64,000 nt of DNA, taken from positions 310,001-374,000 of the forward strand of contig NZ_JAPELY010000004.1 of the NCBI RefSeq assembly GCF_026343295.1, read 5' to 3'. Positions 16,171 to 24,614 of the stretch are shown here, piece after piece; position 1 is the first letter of the stretch, and each line of letters starts with the position of its first letter. The position numbers and the translations under genes are program-made. Origin of the DNA: Streptomyces sp. NBC_00083. GTDB taxonomy: Bacteria > Actinomycetota > Actinomycetes > Streptomycetales > Streptomycetaceae. The notes beneath the pieces are model-generated. The model did no database searches, was not told the origin of the DNA, and was given only the letters and a program-made list of their open reading frames with translations.

Positions 16171-17033
16171 GTCTCTCCCAGCAACTGCTCTACGAAGGCC
16201 AGTGATTCGCGCGGTGTAAGCGCTTGGGCGCGCAAGAGCCCGTACTGGTCCTCCAGTTCCCTGACCGTCGGCCGGTCGGTGAAGAGGCGGCTGGCCTTGT
16301 ACGCCGGTACGTAGGCGATCCTCCGTCCTTTCGCCGTCTCGATCAAGGTGAACGGACCGGAGAGCGCGGCATGCTCCTCGCGATTGTTCGGCATGACCTG
16401 CATCTCCACATTACGCCGCTGCCCAACGAGCAGGATCTGCTCCAACTGGCCCCGCCAGACGCTCAATCCGCCCAGCCGCCTACGCAGCACTGACTCCTCC
16501 ATCACGAAGCTGATGGTGGGCACTGGCTTCCGCGCGAAGATTTGCTGTCGAACAAGTCGTGCCGCCACGCGCTGTTCGATTGTCTCGTGGTCCAGCACGG
16601 GCCGCCAGGAGGCGAACACCGCCCGCGCATAGTCCTCGGTCTGCAACAGGCCGTTGATCACGAGCGTGTCGTACACATGCCACTCAACCGCCTTCTTCTC
16701 CAGCGCCGCCGCATCCTGGAAGAACGCCGGATACTGCGCCCTCTCCATCTCCTCGATCAGCTCGGCCAGCACCCCATCCGCGCCGAGCACCTGGTCCACC
16801 AGCGTGATGAACTGCCCCGATGGAATGCGTCGGCCCTGTTCGTACGAGGCGATCGTCGACGCCGAGTACCCGGTGCGGACGCCGAGTTGGGCGCGATCCA
16901 TGCCGGACCGCACCCGGAACCGCTTCAGCTGCCGCCCGAAGATGTGCGGTACGCCCGAACCCGACTCGGCCCCCTCCCCCTCCTCCGGCTCCGTCCCCGT
17001 CTCCGGCTCTTCCGTCTCAGCTTCTTCGCTCAT
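16167..17033 (-). CDS. WhiJ/Scr1-type XRE regulator (DUF5753)
   Basis: DNA-binding protein of 288 residues. A low-complexity Glu/Thr-rich start (about residues 1-25) leads to an XRE helix-turn-helix (FGRQLKRFRVRSGMDRAQLG, YSASTIASYEQGRRIPS). A DUF5753 ligand or partner domain follows (INGLLQTEDYARAVFASWRP, VRQQIFARKP, RNVEMQVMPNNREEHAAL, FTDRPTVRELEDQYGLLRA). The gene immediately precedes, and overlaps by four bases, a DUF397 gene. Members of this family (WhiJ and paralogues) affect aerial growth and antibiotic production in S. coelicolor. ATG at 17033 after GGGGTGGGC. Confidence 0.92.
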   Translation of the reverse strand: MSEEAETEEPETGTEPEEGEGAESGSGVPHIFGRQLKRFRVRSGMDRAQLGVRTGYSASTIASYEQGRRIPSGQFITLVDQVLGADGVLAELIEEMERAQYPAFFQDAAALEKKAVEWHVYDTLVINGLLQTEDYARAVFASWRPVLDHETIEQRVAARLVRQQIFARKPVPTISFVMEESVLRRRLGGLSVWRGQLEQILLVGQRRNVEMQVMPNNREEHAALSGPFTLIETAKGRRIAYVPAYKASRLFTDRPTVRELEDQYGLLRAQALTPRESLAFVEQLLGET

Positions 17034-17247
17034 GCCCACCCCATTGCCCCGGCGCCCTCGACGGTCACGGATCCTGTGCGTACAGCCCGCACTCGTACGC
17101 GTACAACGAGTGACGGGGCCGGGGCGGACCACCCCCGGCACGCGCCCGTGCCACCGGCGGCCTACCTCACAGAGAGCGGGCCGTCCCCACCCATTAGGCT
17201 GGGGGGCGGCCCTGACCGCCCTATACCGCTCATGCGAGGAGCCCCCC

Positions 17248-17349
17248 GTGCTTGAGGCTGTTTTCTCCACCCTCCTTGTCCTGGTCTGCGTCGGCGTCCT
17301 CGCCTTCGCCGGCCTGACCGTGAAGAAGCTGTACCAGGGCCAGCGCTGA
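17248..17349 (+). CDS. Small single-span membrane peptide
   Basis: A 33-codon frame with GTG start after a clear GCGAGGAG ribosome-binding site. The product is one hydrophobic helix (LEAVFSTLLVLVCVGVLAFA) followed by a basic end, VKKLYQGQR. It ends 35 bases before the nitrobindin-like gene and is probably co-transcribed with it. The size and helix-plus-basic-tail design resemble bacterial small regulatory membrane peptides. I recall similar short frames at this position in other streptomycetes but cannot check it here. Confidence 0.7.
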   Translation: MLEAVFSTLLVLVCVGVLAFAGLTVKKLYQGQR

Positions 17350-17384
17350 CCCCCCTCCGTCGTTAACGAAGAGATCGCAGCCTC

Positions 17385-17957
17385 ATGATCGAGATTCCGT
17401 CCGACCTCCACCCCGACCTGGTTCCCCTGGTCTTCCTCCTCGGTACGTGGGAGGGCGCCGGCGTCACCGACTTCCCGGGTGCCGAGAAGGCGAACTTCGG
17501 GCAGTCCGTGACCTTCTCCCACGACGGCCGTGACTTCCTGGAGTACGTCTCGCACTCCTGGATCCTGGACGCCGAGGGCAACAAGGTGAAGCCGCTGGAG
17601 TCCGAGTCGGGCTACTGGCGCATCGACAAGGACCGCAAGGTCGAGGTCGTCATGGTCCGTGACCAGGGCATCGTCGAGATCTGGTACGGCGAGCTCGCCC
17701 ACCAGAAGCCGCAGATCGACCTCGTGACGGACGCCGTGGCGCGCACCGCCGCCTCCGGCCCGTACACCGGTGGCAAGCGGCTGTACGGCTACGTGAAGAG
17801 CGACCTGATGTGGGTCGGCGAGAAGGCGACCCCCGAGGTCGAGCTGCGCCCCTACATGTCGGCGCACCTCAAGAAGGTCGTCACGCCGGAAGAGGTCGCG
17901 GACATGGCCCGCGGACTCGGTGATCTTCCGGACGACGGGATCGCCTTCTTCAAGTAG
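17385..17957 (+). CDS. Nitrobindin-like / FABP-family heme-binding beta-barrel (DUF1794)
   Basis: Cytoplasmic 190-residue protein. The N-terminal GTWEGAG motif (residues 20-26) is the nitrobindin signature, and the chain has the alternating strand pattern of a 10-stranded barrel (SVTFSHDGRDFLEYVSHSW, GYWRIDKDRKVEVVMVRDQG, VEIWYGELAHQK). Nitrobindins bind ferric heme and can isomerise peroxynitrite; the heme-ligating His is not identified with certainty here, so heme binding is inferred from the family. ATG at 17385. nur follows 16 bases downstream, so the two may share a transcript. Confidence 0.9.
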   Translation: MIEIPSDLHPDLVPLVFLLGTWEGAGVTDFPGAEKANFGQSVTFSHDGRDFLEYVSHSWILDAEGNKVKPLESESGYWRIDKDRKVEVVMVRDQGIVEIWYGELAHQKPQIDLVTDAVARTAASGPYTGGKRLYGYVKSDLMWVGEKATPEVELRPYMSAHLKKVVTPEEVADMARGLGDLPDDGIAFFK

Positions 17958-17973
17958 GTCTTACGCTGGGGGC

Positions 17974-18411
17974 GTGGTGACCACCGACTGGCAGAGCGAC
18001 CTCCGCAGGCGCGGCTACCGCCTGACGCCCCAGCGACAGCTCGTCCTGGAGGCCGTGGACGTACTGGAGCACGCGACGCCCGACGACATCCTCACCCAGG
18101 TGCGGAAGACGGCGGGCGGCGTGAACATCTCCACCGTGTACCGGACCCTGGAGCTCCTGGAGGAGCTGGGTCTCGTCTCGCACGCGCACCTGGGCCACGG
18201 CGCCCCCACCTACCACCTGGCCGACCGGCACCACCACATCCACCTGGTCTGCCGGGACTGCACCGAGGTGATCGAGGCCGACGTGTCCGTGGCCGCCGAC
18301 TTCACGGCGAAGCTGCGGGACACCTTCGGCTTCGAGACGGACATGAAGCACTTCGCGATCTTCGGTCGCTGTGCGCAGTGCGCCAAGAAGGCTTCGGGCG
18401 CCGAGTCGTAG
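17974..18411 (+). CDS. nur: Nickel-responsive Fur-family regulator Nur
   Basis: Cytoplasmic repressor of 145 residues that in S. coelicolor represses nickel uptake and the iron superoxide dismutase gene when nickel is plentiful. The winged helix reads DLRRRGYRLTPQRQLVLEAV and GVNISTVYRTLELLEELGLV. Metal-site residues are visible in the His-rich stretch ADRHHHIHLVCRDC, in DMKHFAIFGRCAQC, and in the two CxxC pairs of the structural zinc site. The N-terminus (VVTTDWQSDLRRRGYR) and overall sequence match Nur as I recall it better than Zur or FurA. GTG at 17974 is preferred; a second GTG at 17977 is possible. Confidence 0.9.
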   Translation: MVTTDWQSDLRRRGYRLTPQRQLVLEAVDVLEHATPDDILTQVRKTAGGVNISTVYRTLELLEELGLVSHAHLGHGAPTYHLADRHHHIHLVCRDCTEVIEADVSVAADFTAKLRDTFGFETDMKHFAIFGRCAQCAKKASGAES

Positions 18412-18421
18412 GCTTGCCTGC

Positions 18422-19387
18422 ATGAAGAGCCCTCTGCTGTCCCAGGCCGGCGCCGTCCCCGCCGAAGGGCGCGACGAAGGTGTCGCGGCGCACTACGGCG
18501 ACCTGTTCCGTGAGCAGCGCGCGCTCGCCGGCGGCACCGGTCTCGTCGACCTCTCGCACCGCGGGGTCCTCACGGTCACCGGTGACGACCGGCTGAGCTG
18601 GCTGCACCTGCTCCTCACCCAGCACGTGAGCGACCTGCCCGCCGGGCAGGCCACCGAGGCACTGATCCTGTCCGCGAACGGACACGTCGAGCACGCCCTG
18701 TACCTGGTGGACGACGGCACCACGGTGTGGATCCACGTCGAGCCCGACACCCAGGGCGAGCTGATCGCCTACCTGGAGTCGATGAAGTTCTTCTACCGGG
18801 TCGAAGTGGCCGACCGCACCGAGGAGTTCGCGGTCGTGCACCTGCCGGCCGGCTCCATCGCCGAGGTGCCGGACGGCGTGGCGGTGCGCGAGACGGCGTA
18901 CGGCCGTGATCTGTTCCTGCCGCGCGCCGATCTGGAGGAGTACGCGGCGCAGGCGGGGCCGCTCGTCGGGATCCTGGCGTACGAGGCGCTGCGGGTCGAG
19001 GCGCACCGGCCCCGGCTCGGCTTCGAGACCGACCACCGGACGATCCCGCACGAGGTGGGCTGGATCGGCCCGGCCGTCCACCTCCAGAAGGGCTGCTACC
19101 GGGGCCAGGAGACGGTCGCGCGCGTCCACAACCTGGGGAAGCCGCCGCGCCGCCTGGTCTTTCTGCACCTGGACGGCAGCGAGGTGCTGCTGCCCGGTTC
19201 CGGTACGCCGGTGCGGCTCGCGGCGGACGGGGCCGAGGGGCGTCAGCTCGGCTTCATCACGACGTCGGCCCGCCACCACGAGCTGGGCCCGATCGCGCTG
19301 GCCCTGGTGAAGCGGAACGTGCCGGTCGACGCGGCGCTGCTCGCGGGGAACACGGCGGCGGCCCAGGAGGTCGTGGTCGAGCCGTAG
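18422..19387 (+). CDS. YgfZ/GcvT-family folate-binding protein
   Basis: A 321-residue protein of the YgfZ branch of the aminomethyltransferase fold, which uses tetrahydrofolate in iron-sulfur cluster biogenesis or repair. The diagnostic motif KGCYRGQE lies near residue 224, preceded by DHRTIPHEVGWIGPAVHLQ. The N-terminal half shows LSHRGVLTVTGDDRLSWLH. The start MKSPLLSQAG at 18422 lies ten bases after the nur stop, suggesting one operon. It converges on dtd. It is not the glycine-cleavage T-protein because the KGCYRGQE motif is specific to YgfZ. Confidence 0.9.
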   Translation: MKSPLLSQAGAVPAEGRDEGVAAHYGDLFREQRALAGGTGLVDLSHRGVLTVTGDDRLSWLHLLLTQHVSDLPAGQATEALILSANGHVEHALYLVDDGTTVWIHVEPDTQGELIAYLESMKFFYRVEVADRTEEFAVVHLPAGSIAEVPDGVAVRETAYGRDLFLPRADLEEYAAQAGPLVGILAYEALRVEAHRPRLGFETDHRTIPHEVGWIGPAVHLQKGCYRGQETVARVHNLGKPPRRLVFLHLDGSEVLLPGSGTPVRLAADGAEGRQLGFITTSARHHELGPIALALVKRNVPVDAALLAGNTAAAQEVVVEP

Positions 19388-19394
19388 GGGCGGG

Positions 19395-19418
19395 GCGCCC
19401 GGCCTCGTCGCCGGGTGC
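19395..19418. terminator. Hairpin between convergent ygfZ-like gene and dtd
   Basis: GCGCCCGGC / GCCGGGTGC forms a 9-base stem with one G-T pair and a 6-base loop. It lies eight bases past the first gene's stop, in the gap between two convergent genes, so it could stop transcription from both sides. Confidence 0.45.
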
Positions 19419-19441
19419 TCGGATCTCTGCTCGACCCCTGC

Positions 19442-19867
19442 TCAGACCTCGATCTGCAGCGTGAACGGGCCGTGGTTGGTGAGGGACACCCGCATGTCCG
19501 CGCCGAAGCGGCCCGTCTCCACGTGGGCGCCAAGGGCGCGCAGCTGAGCCACCACCTCGTCGACGAGGGGCTCCGCGACCTCGCCGGGCGCGGCCGCGTT
19601 CCAGGTGGGGCGGCGGCCCTTGCGGGCGTCTCCGTAGAGCGTGAACTGCGAGATCACCAGCAGCGGCGCGGCCAGGTCCGAGCAGGACTTCTCGTCCTCC
19701 AGGATGCGCACCGACCACAGTTTGCGGGCGAGCTGTGCCGCCTTCTCGGGAGTGTCACCGTGGGTGACCCCGACCAGGACGCAGAGCCCCTCGCCGATGA
19801 TCTCCCCGACCGTCTCGCCCGCCACGACGACCTTCGCGCCGTCCACCCTCTGCACCACCGCTCGCAT
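19442..19867 (-). CDS. dtd: D-aminoacyl-tRNA deacylase
   Basis: Removes D-amino acids and mischarged glycine from tRNA. The 141-residue length is typical for Dtd. Key motifs are the active-site SQFTLYGDARKGRRP and the Gly-cisPro segment TNHGPFTLQIEV near the C-terminus. The start MRAVVQRVDGAKVVV at 19867 is conserved in the family, so the longer frame to 20038 is rejected. The gene is divergent from rsiG. Confidence 0.96.
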   Translation of the reverse strand: MRAVVQRVDGAKVVVAGETVGEIIGEGLCVLVGVTHGDTPEKAAQLARKLWSVRILEDEKSCSDLAAPLLVISQFTLYGDARKGRRPTWNAAAPGEVAEPLVDEVVAQLRALGAHVETGRFGADMRVSLTNHGPFTLQIEV

Positions 19868-19974
19868 GGGCCCCAACTTATGCCACCGGTGCGTCCGGAT
19901 TCCGAGCGGCTGAACGGGTGCAGTGCACCTGCACGTGCCGTACCGGGAGTGGCACGATGCGTACAGGCGGTGCT

Positions 19975-20001
19975 TCCCCCACGCCCTTCGGGCCCGGGGG
20001 A
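19975..20001. repeat. REP-like hairpin upstream of rsiG
   Basis: TCCCCC-AC-GCCC / GGGC-CC-GGGGGA with a TTC loop, followed by GACCCCATG. A sequence-related hairpin in the opposite sense lies at 3663-3691. It appears to be a short dispersed element located in the leader of rsiG, 35 bases before its start codon. Confidence 0.5.
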
Positions 20002-20036
20002 GACCCCATGCACCGGTCGAGGGGACGGAAAGACGC

Positions 20037-20630
20037 ATGAATGCACCAGGCGCCGGGCAGTCGCCCGGTCCCGTATCGCTGACCCGGACCAGCCCGCGTA
20101 CCGCCGTACGACCCGCCGTGCGGTGGGCCGGCGGCGCCCTGCCGCCTCAGCGCGCCCACGACCTGGCCGCGCTCCGGCTCGCGGAGCTGCGCGCGGTGCG
20201 CCGGCAGTCGCAGAGCGACGAGGCCGACCTCAGTTACGTACGGCGGCTCCTGCACGGCCGGATCGACATCCTGCGGGCCGAGCTGGCCCGGCGCACCGGG
20301 CCGCAGGCGCCGGTCGTGGAGCGGCTCGCCGAGATCCTCACCGACGCCCCGTCCTCGCACCGGGCGTCGGCCCGCCACGTCACGCTGTCCGCGCCGCGCA
20401 ACGAGGAGTACCGGGTCCTCGCCGCCGAGATGGACGCGGAGGTCGAGCTGTCCGACCTGTCCGCCCGTACGGACGAAGAGCTGCACACCGCGACGGGGCG
20501 CCTGATCCGCTACGAACAGCAGGTCTCGCGGCGCCGCAAGGAGGTCCAGCGGACCGCCGACGATTGCAGCGCGGAGATCGCCCGCAGGTACCGTGATGGG
20601 GAAGCACAAGTAGACGATTTGCTCATCTGA
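20037..20630 (+). CDS. rsiG: Anti-sigma factor RsiG (c-di-GMP-dependent, WhiG partner)
   Basis: Cytoplasmic 197-residue protein. With bound c-di-GMP, RsiG sequesters the sporulation sigma factor WhiG in Streptomyces. The known ligand signature E(X)3S(X)2R(X)3Q(X)3D is expected twice. The second copy is perfect here: E160, S164, R167, Q171, D175. The first copy is E62, S66, R69, then His73 instead of Gln, then D77. The rest is helical with a coiled-coil look (AALRLAELRAVRRQSQSDEA, SYVRRLLHGRIDILRAELAR). The ATG at 20037 follows GGGGACGGAAAGACGC. whiG itself is not in the window. Confidence 0.92.
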   Translation: MNAPGAGQSPGPVSLTRTSPRTAVRPAVRWAGGALPPQRAHDLAALRLAELRAVRRQSQSDEADLSYVRRLLHGRIDILRAELARRTGPQAPVVERLAEILTDAPSSHRASARHVTLSAPRNEEYRVLAAEMDAEVELSDLSARTDEELHTATGRLIRYEQQVSRRRKEVQRTADDCSAEIARRYRDGEAQVDDLLI

Positions 20631-20688
20631 CCCGCCGACCGGAAGCGATCCCTCCGGGGCGGGGCTCCCGTCCGGAAGGCCGCACCCC

Positions 20689-21654
20689 ATGACCGCCGTG
20701 TCCTCGACGTCCCCGATACCCCCGGTCCTCGCCGAAGTCGTCCGTTCCGGATTCGTCGAGGGCCATCACCGGGGCTCGCTGGTAGTGCTGGCGGCCGACG
20801 GCAGCGTCGAGTTCTCGCTCGGCGACCCGGCGGCGCCCGTCTTCCCCCGCTCGTCCAACAAGCCGATGCAGGCCGCCGCCGTGCTGCGCGCCGGGCTCGA
20901 CCTGTCCGGTGAGCGCCTGGCCATCGCCGCGGCCAGCCACTCCGGCGAGGGCTTCCACCTCGACCTCGTCCGCAAGATGCTCGCCGAGCACGGCCTGACC
21001 GTGGACGACCTCCAGACCCCGCCCGACCTGCCGCTCGACGCCGCGGAGGCCGAGACGTACCTGGCCGCGGGCCACGTCCGCGAGCGGCTCACGATGAACT
21101 GCTCGGGCAAGCACGCGGCGATGCTCGCGGCCTGCAAGCAGAACGGCTGGGACCTCGCCGGCTACCTCGACCCGGCGCACCCTTTGCAGCGCCTGGTCCA
21201 CGAGAGCGTCGAGGCCGCGGCCGGCGAGCCGGTCGCCTCGGTCGGCACCGACGGCTGCGGGGCGCCGCTGATGGCGATCAGTCTCACCGGGCTCGCCCGC
21301 GCGTTCCGTACCTTCGCGACGGCGGAGCCGGGCTCGGTCGAGGGCCGGGTCGCGGAGGCGATGCGCGCCCACCCCGAGTACGTGGCCGGCACGCGGCGGC
21401 CCGACACCTGGCTGATGCGCGAGGTGCCGGGGACGCTGTCGAAGATGGGCGCCGAGGCCGTGCAGGCGGTGGCCTTCGCCGACGGCCGCGCGCTCGCCTT
21501 CAAGGTCGACGACGGCGCGATCCGCTCGCTCGGCCCGATCCTGGCGCGGGCGCTGCGGCTGATGGGGGTGGACGCTCCCGTGGTGGACCGGATCGGCCGC
21601 GCGCCGCTGTTCGGCGGGGCCGCAGAGGTCGGCGAAATTCGCGCGACATTCTGA
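20689..21654 (+). CDS. L-asparaginase II family (R. etli type)
   Basis: Predicted cytoplasmic asparaginase or asparaginase-like amidase of 321 residues, Pfam Asparaginase_II, unrelated in fold to the E. coli enzymes. Family motifs are PRSSNKPMQA (residues about 54-63), AAASHSGEGFH, TMNCSGKHAAMLAACKQNGW and VGTDGCGAPLMAI. These carry the Ser, Lys and Cys residues now linked to catalysis and zinc binding in Rhizobium etli ReAV. ATG at 20689. The Eis-like acetyltransferase gene follows within 30 bases in the same direction. Confidence 0.93.
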   Translation: MTAVSSTSPIPPVLAEVVRSGFVEGHHRGSLVVLAADGSVEFSLGDPAAPVFPRSSNKPMQAAAVLRAGLDLSGERLAIAAASHSGEGFHLDLVRKMLAEHGLTVDDLQTPPDLPLDAAEAETYLAAGHVRERLTMNCSGKHAAMLAACKQNGWDLAGYLDPAHPLQRLVHESVEAAAGEPVASVGTDGCGAPLMAISLTGLARAFRTFATAEPGSVEGRVAEAMRAHPEYVAGTRRPDTWLMREVPGTLSKMGAEAVQAVAFADGRALAFKVDDGAIRSLGPILARALRLMGVDAPVVDRIGRAPLFGGAAEVGEIRATF

Positions 21655-21679
21655 GCGCGGCCCGCCTAGCGTGACCGCC

Positions 21680-22939
21680 ATGAGCACCCCCGCCGCGCCC
21701 GACGTCGACGTCCGCGCCGTCACCGAAGCCGAGTTCGCCGACTGGATCAAGGCGGTGCAGCTGGGGTTCCTGCGGCCGCCGGTGGTGAGCGAGCAGTACA
21801 CCCGTGACCTGCGCGCCAACAGCGATCTCGGGCGGGTGCTCGCGGGCTTCGACGACGGCCGGTGCGTGGCCACCTACCGGTCCTTCGCGCAGGAGCTGAC
21901 CGTGCCGGGCGGCGCCGCGCTGCCGGTGAGCGCGGTCAGCGCGGTCACCGTCGCGCCCACGCACCGCAGGCGCGGCCTGCTCACCCGCATGATGGCGGCC
22001 GACCTCGCGGCGGCCCGGGAGCGCGGCGAGGTGGCGTCCACGCTGATCGCCGCCGAGTACCCGATCTACGGCCGGTACGGGTTCGGTCCCGCGACCTGGC
22101 TCACCGAGTGGGAGATCGACGTGGCCCGCGCCGGGCTCGACCCGAAGTGGTCCCGCCCGGCCGACGGCGGCCGCATCGATCTGGTGAGCCCGGCCGACGC
22201 CGCGAAGATCGGCACCGAGGTGTTCGAACAGTTCCGGCCAACACGGGCGGGCGCGATCAGCCGTGACCGGCGCTGGTGGGACCTGGCCACCGGCGCCTCC
22301 CGCCGCGACGGCCCCTGGACCGAGCCCTTCTTCGCCGTGTACCGCACCACCGACGGCGACCCGGCCGGCCTCGTCGCGTACACGGCCGACGACCGGTGGA
22401 GCGACGCCAAGCTGTCCGAGAACACGGCGACGGTGCAGGGCCTGATCGGGCTGACCCCCGAGGCCGACCGCGCCCTGTGGCACTACCTGTGCTCCATCGA
22501 CTGGATCCGCCGCGTGCGCACCGGCTACCGCGCCCCCGACGACCTGCTCCCGCACTACCTCCCGAACCCGCGGGCCGCCGGGATCGTGACCCACGCCGAC
22601 TTCCTGTGGCTGCGGCTGCTCGACGTCGTGCGGGCCCTGGAAGCACGCACGTACGCCGCCGAGGGCGCCCTCGTCCTGGAGATCGAGGACGAATCGGGCC
22701 CGGCGGGGGGCCGCTACCTCCTGGAGGCGAACCCCGCGGGCGCGAGCTGCACCCCCACTACCCGCACCGCCGAACTCACCCTGCACATAAGGGAGTTGTC
22801 CTCCCTCTACCTCGGCGACCAATCGGCGACGAGGCTGCTGGCGCTCGACCGGCTCACCGAGGAGCGGCCCGGCGCGGCGGCCCACCTGGACACCCTGTTC
22901 CGCACGAACGCCCGCCCATGGTGCCCGGACATGTTCTGA
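21680..22939 (+). CDS. Eis-like N-acetyltransferase
   Basis: A 419-residue enzyme of the Eis family (tandem GNAT plus SCP2-like domain; hexameric in mycobacteria), which acetylates aminoglycosides or other amines from acetyl-CoA. The acetyl-CoA loop reads VAPTHRRRGLLTRMM (about residues 93-107), followed by AAEYPIYGRYGFGPA. The final WCPDMF supplies the C-terminal carboxylate that serves as base in Eis. The start at 21680 (MSTPAAPDVDVRAVTEAEF) is an ATG; an in-frame GTG lies nine bases earlier. Its substrate is not shown by the sequence. Cluster: asparaginase gene upstream on the same strand, monooxygenase convergent downstream. Confidence 0.92.
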   Translation: MSTPAAPDVDVRAVTEAEFADWIKAVQLGFLRPPVVSEQYTRDLRANSDLGRVLAGFDDGRCVATYRSFAQELTVPGGAALPVSAVSAVTVAPTHRRRGLLTRMMAADLAAARERGEVASTLIAAEYPIYGRYGFGPATWLTEWEIDVARAGLDPKWSRPADGGRIDLVSPADAAKIGTEVFEQFRPTRAGAISRDRRWWDLATGASRRDGPWTEPFFAVYRTTDGDPAGLVAYTADDRWSDAKLSENTATVQGLIGLTPEADRALWHYLCSIDWIRRVRTGYRAPDDLLPHYLPNPRAAGIVTHADFLWLRLLDVVRALEARTYAAEGALVLEIEDESGPAGGRYLLEANPAGASCTPTTRTAELTLHIRELSSLYLGDQSATRLLALDRLTEERPGAAAHLDTLFRTNARPWCPDMF

Positions 22940-22980
22940 GCGGGGCGGGTTCGGGCGGGGCGGCGCGCTGAATCCCTGCC

Positions 22981-24498
22981 TCAGTGGGGTTGGCCGAACC
23001 AGTGGGTGAGGGTCGGCTCCAGGGCGGCGGGGGGTGCCCAGCACACGTATCCGTCCGGGCGGACGAGCACCGGCTCGACGTCGGCACCCCGGTGGGATCC
23101 CTCGGCCGGGGCGACGTGGTCCACCCGGTCCGACCAGGGGGCGGCGGCCTTGGCGTACCTGCCGTCCGCGTCCAGCAGGATGCCGCGGCCCGAGCGCAGG
23201 AGCGGGTGCAGCCGGCCGCCCGCGCCGAGGTCCAGGTCCGGTACGGGCAGGCCTATGAGCGGGTGGAGTTCGGTGCCGGGCATCGGGTAGCGCGTGGCCA
23301 TTCCGGACATGAGGTCGGCGAGATGGCGCCGTACGTCCGGCAGTTGGGCCAGATCGGTGAAGATCGCGCGGGTGGCGACGACCCCGGGGTCGCGGGTGCC
23401 GGCCCAGTCCATGAGGAGGCTCTGCGCCCGCACGTTGCGCAGGACCGCGGCCCCGGCCGGATGGCGTTCCGCGTGGTACGTGTCGAGCAGGCCGGCCGGG
23501 GCCCGGCCGCGCACCGCCGCGCCGAGCTTCCAGCCCAGGTTGAACGCGTCCTGGATGCCCGTGTTCATGCCCTGCGCCCCGAGCGGGAGGTGCACGTGGG
23601 CGGCGTCCCCGGCGAGGAAGACCCGCCCGTGCCGGTACTGCTCCGCCTGCCGCGACGCGTTGGTGATGCGGCGGGCGTAGCGCAGCTCGACCAGGTGCGT
23701 GCGCGCGCCGAACACGGTGTGCAGGCCCCGGCGTACGTCGTCCTCGGTGACCGGTGTCTCCCGGGGCAGCAGCGACTGCTCCGGCCCGCCCAGGACCAGC
23801 CGGCGCAGCGGCCTGCCCTCGGTGTCGGTGCCGAGCGGGAACAGCGCCGCCCAGTGCCCGCCCTCGGCCCAGGTGTGGGACGCGGCGGGTTCGTCGCCGC
23901 CGAGCCGCACATCGGCGGCGACGATCGTCAGCGTGCCGGGCTCGCCGGGGAACGCGGCGCCCAGCAGCGACCGTACGGTGCTGTGGGCGCCGTCTGCGGC
24001 GACGAGGTACCGGGCGCGCAGGGTGGCGCCGTCGGCGAAGGCCGCGGTGACCCCGTCGTCGTCCTGGGCGAGGCCCACCAGGGCCCGGTCGCGCCGGACG
24101 CGCAGGCCGCGCGCGGAAAGATGGCGCTCGAGGAAGCCCTCGATCGTCACCTGCGGAACGGACCGCCAGGGCAGCCGGTGCCGGTCGGGAACGTCCGGGA
24201 GCGGGATGCCGGCGAAGTGGCTCGTGGCGGTGGGATGGTCGCCGGTGGCCAACAGCGGTTCCAGAAGCCCGCGTTGGTCGAAAGCCTCCAGGGTGCGCGA
24301 CTGCACGCCGCCCGCCCTGGACAACTCGCTGCGCCGCGCCAGCTTGTCGACGAGGACGGCGGACGCCCCCGCGGTCAGGAGTTCATTGGCCAGCGTCATG
24401 CCGGTGGGGCCTGCGCCGACGACGAGGACGTCGATCGGTGCGGGGGTGCCTTCGGCGTCCTGGGCGTTCGGGGTGCCCGGGGTGCCCGGGGTGTCCAT
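22981..24498 (-). CDS. FAD-dependent aromatic monooxygenase
   Basis: Cytoplasmic class A flavin hydroxylase of 505 residues, similar in layout to the PgaE/rifampicin monooxygenase group. The FAD dinucleotide motif VLVVGAGPTGMTLANELL begins near residue 24. The DG motif is RYLVAADGAHSTVRSLLG, and the second FAD motif is RVFLAGDAAHVHLPLGAQGMN. A short thioredoxin-like C-terminal end (RGILLDADGRYAKAAAPW, VLVRPDGYVCWAP) completes the family pattern. It is divergent from an AsnC-family regulator, which may control it. The substrate is unknown; drug or aromatic-compound hydroxylation is the likely class. The ATG at 24498 starts a Gly/Thr/Pro-rich head. Confidence 0.9.
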   Translation of the reverse strand: MDTPGTPGTPNAQDAEGTPAPIDVLVVGAGPTGMTLANELLTAGASAVLVDKLARRSELSRAGGVQSRTLEAFDQRGLLEPLLATGDHPTATSHFAGIPLPDVPDRHRLPWRSVPQVTIEGFLERHLSARGLRVRRDRALVGLAQDDDGVTAAFADGATLRARYLVAADGAHSTVRSLLGAAFPGEPGTLTIVAADVRLGGDEPAASHTWAEGGHWAALFPLGTDTEGRPLRRLVLGGPEQSLLPRETPVTEDDVRRGLHTVFGARTHLVELRYARRITNASRQAEQYRHGRVFLAGDAAHVHLPLGAQGMNTGIQDAFNLGWKLGAAVRGRAPAGLLDTYHAERHPAGAAVLRNVRAQSLLMDWAGTRDPGVVATRAIFTDLAQLPDVRRHLADLMSGMATRYPMPGTELHPLIGLPVPDLDLGAGGRLHPLLRSGRGILLDADGRYAKAAAPWSDRVDHVAPAEGSHRGADVEPVLVRPDGYVCWAPPAALEPTLTHWFGQPH

Positions 24499-24614
24499 GG
24501 GTTCTCCTCTGTTCGTCCCGATCGGGGCAAGGGCAACGCTCGCGCCGGCCGGTCGGCCGCGGCCAGCAACTCACCTGTTTCCGCCGGGACTTGACACCGG
24601 ATAGCCTCGGTCCG

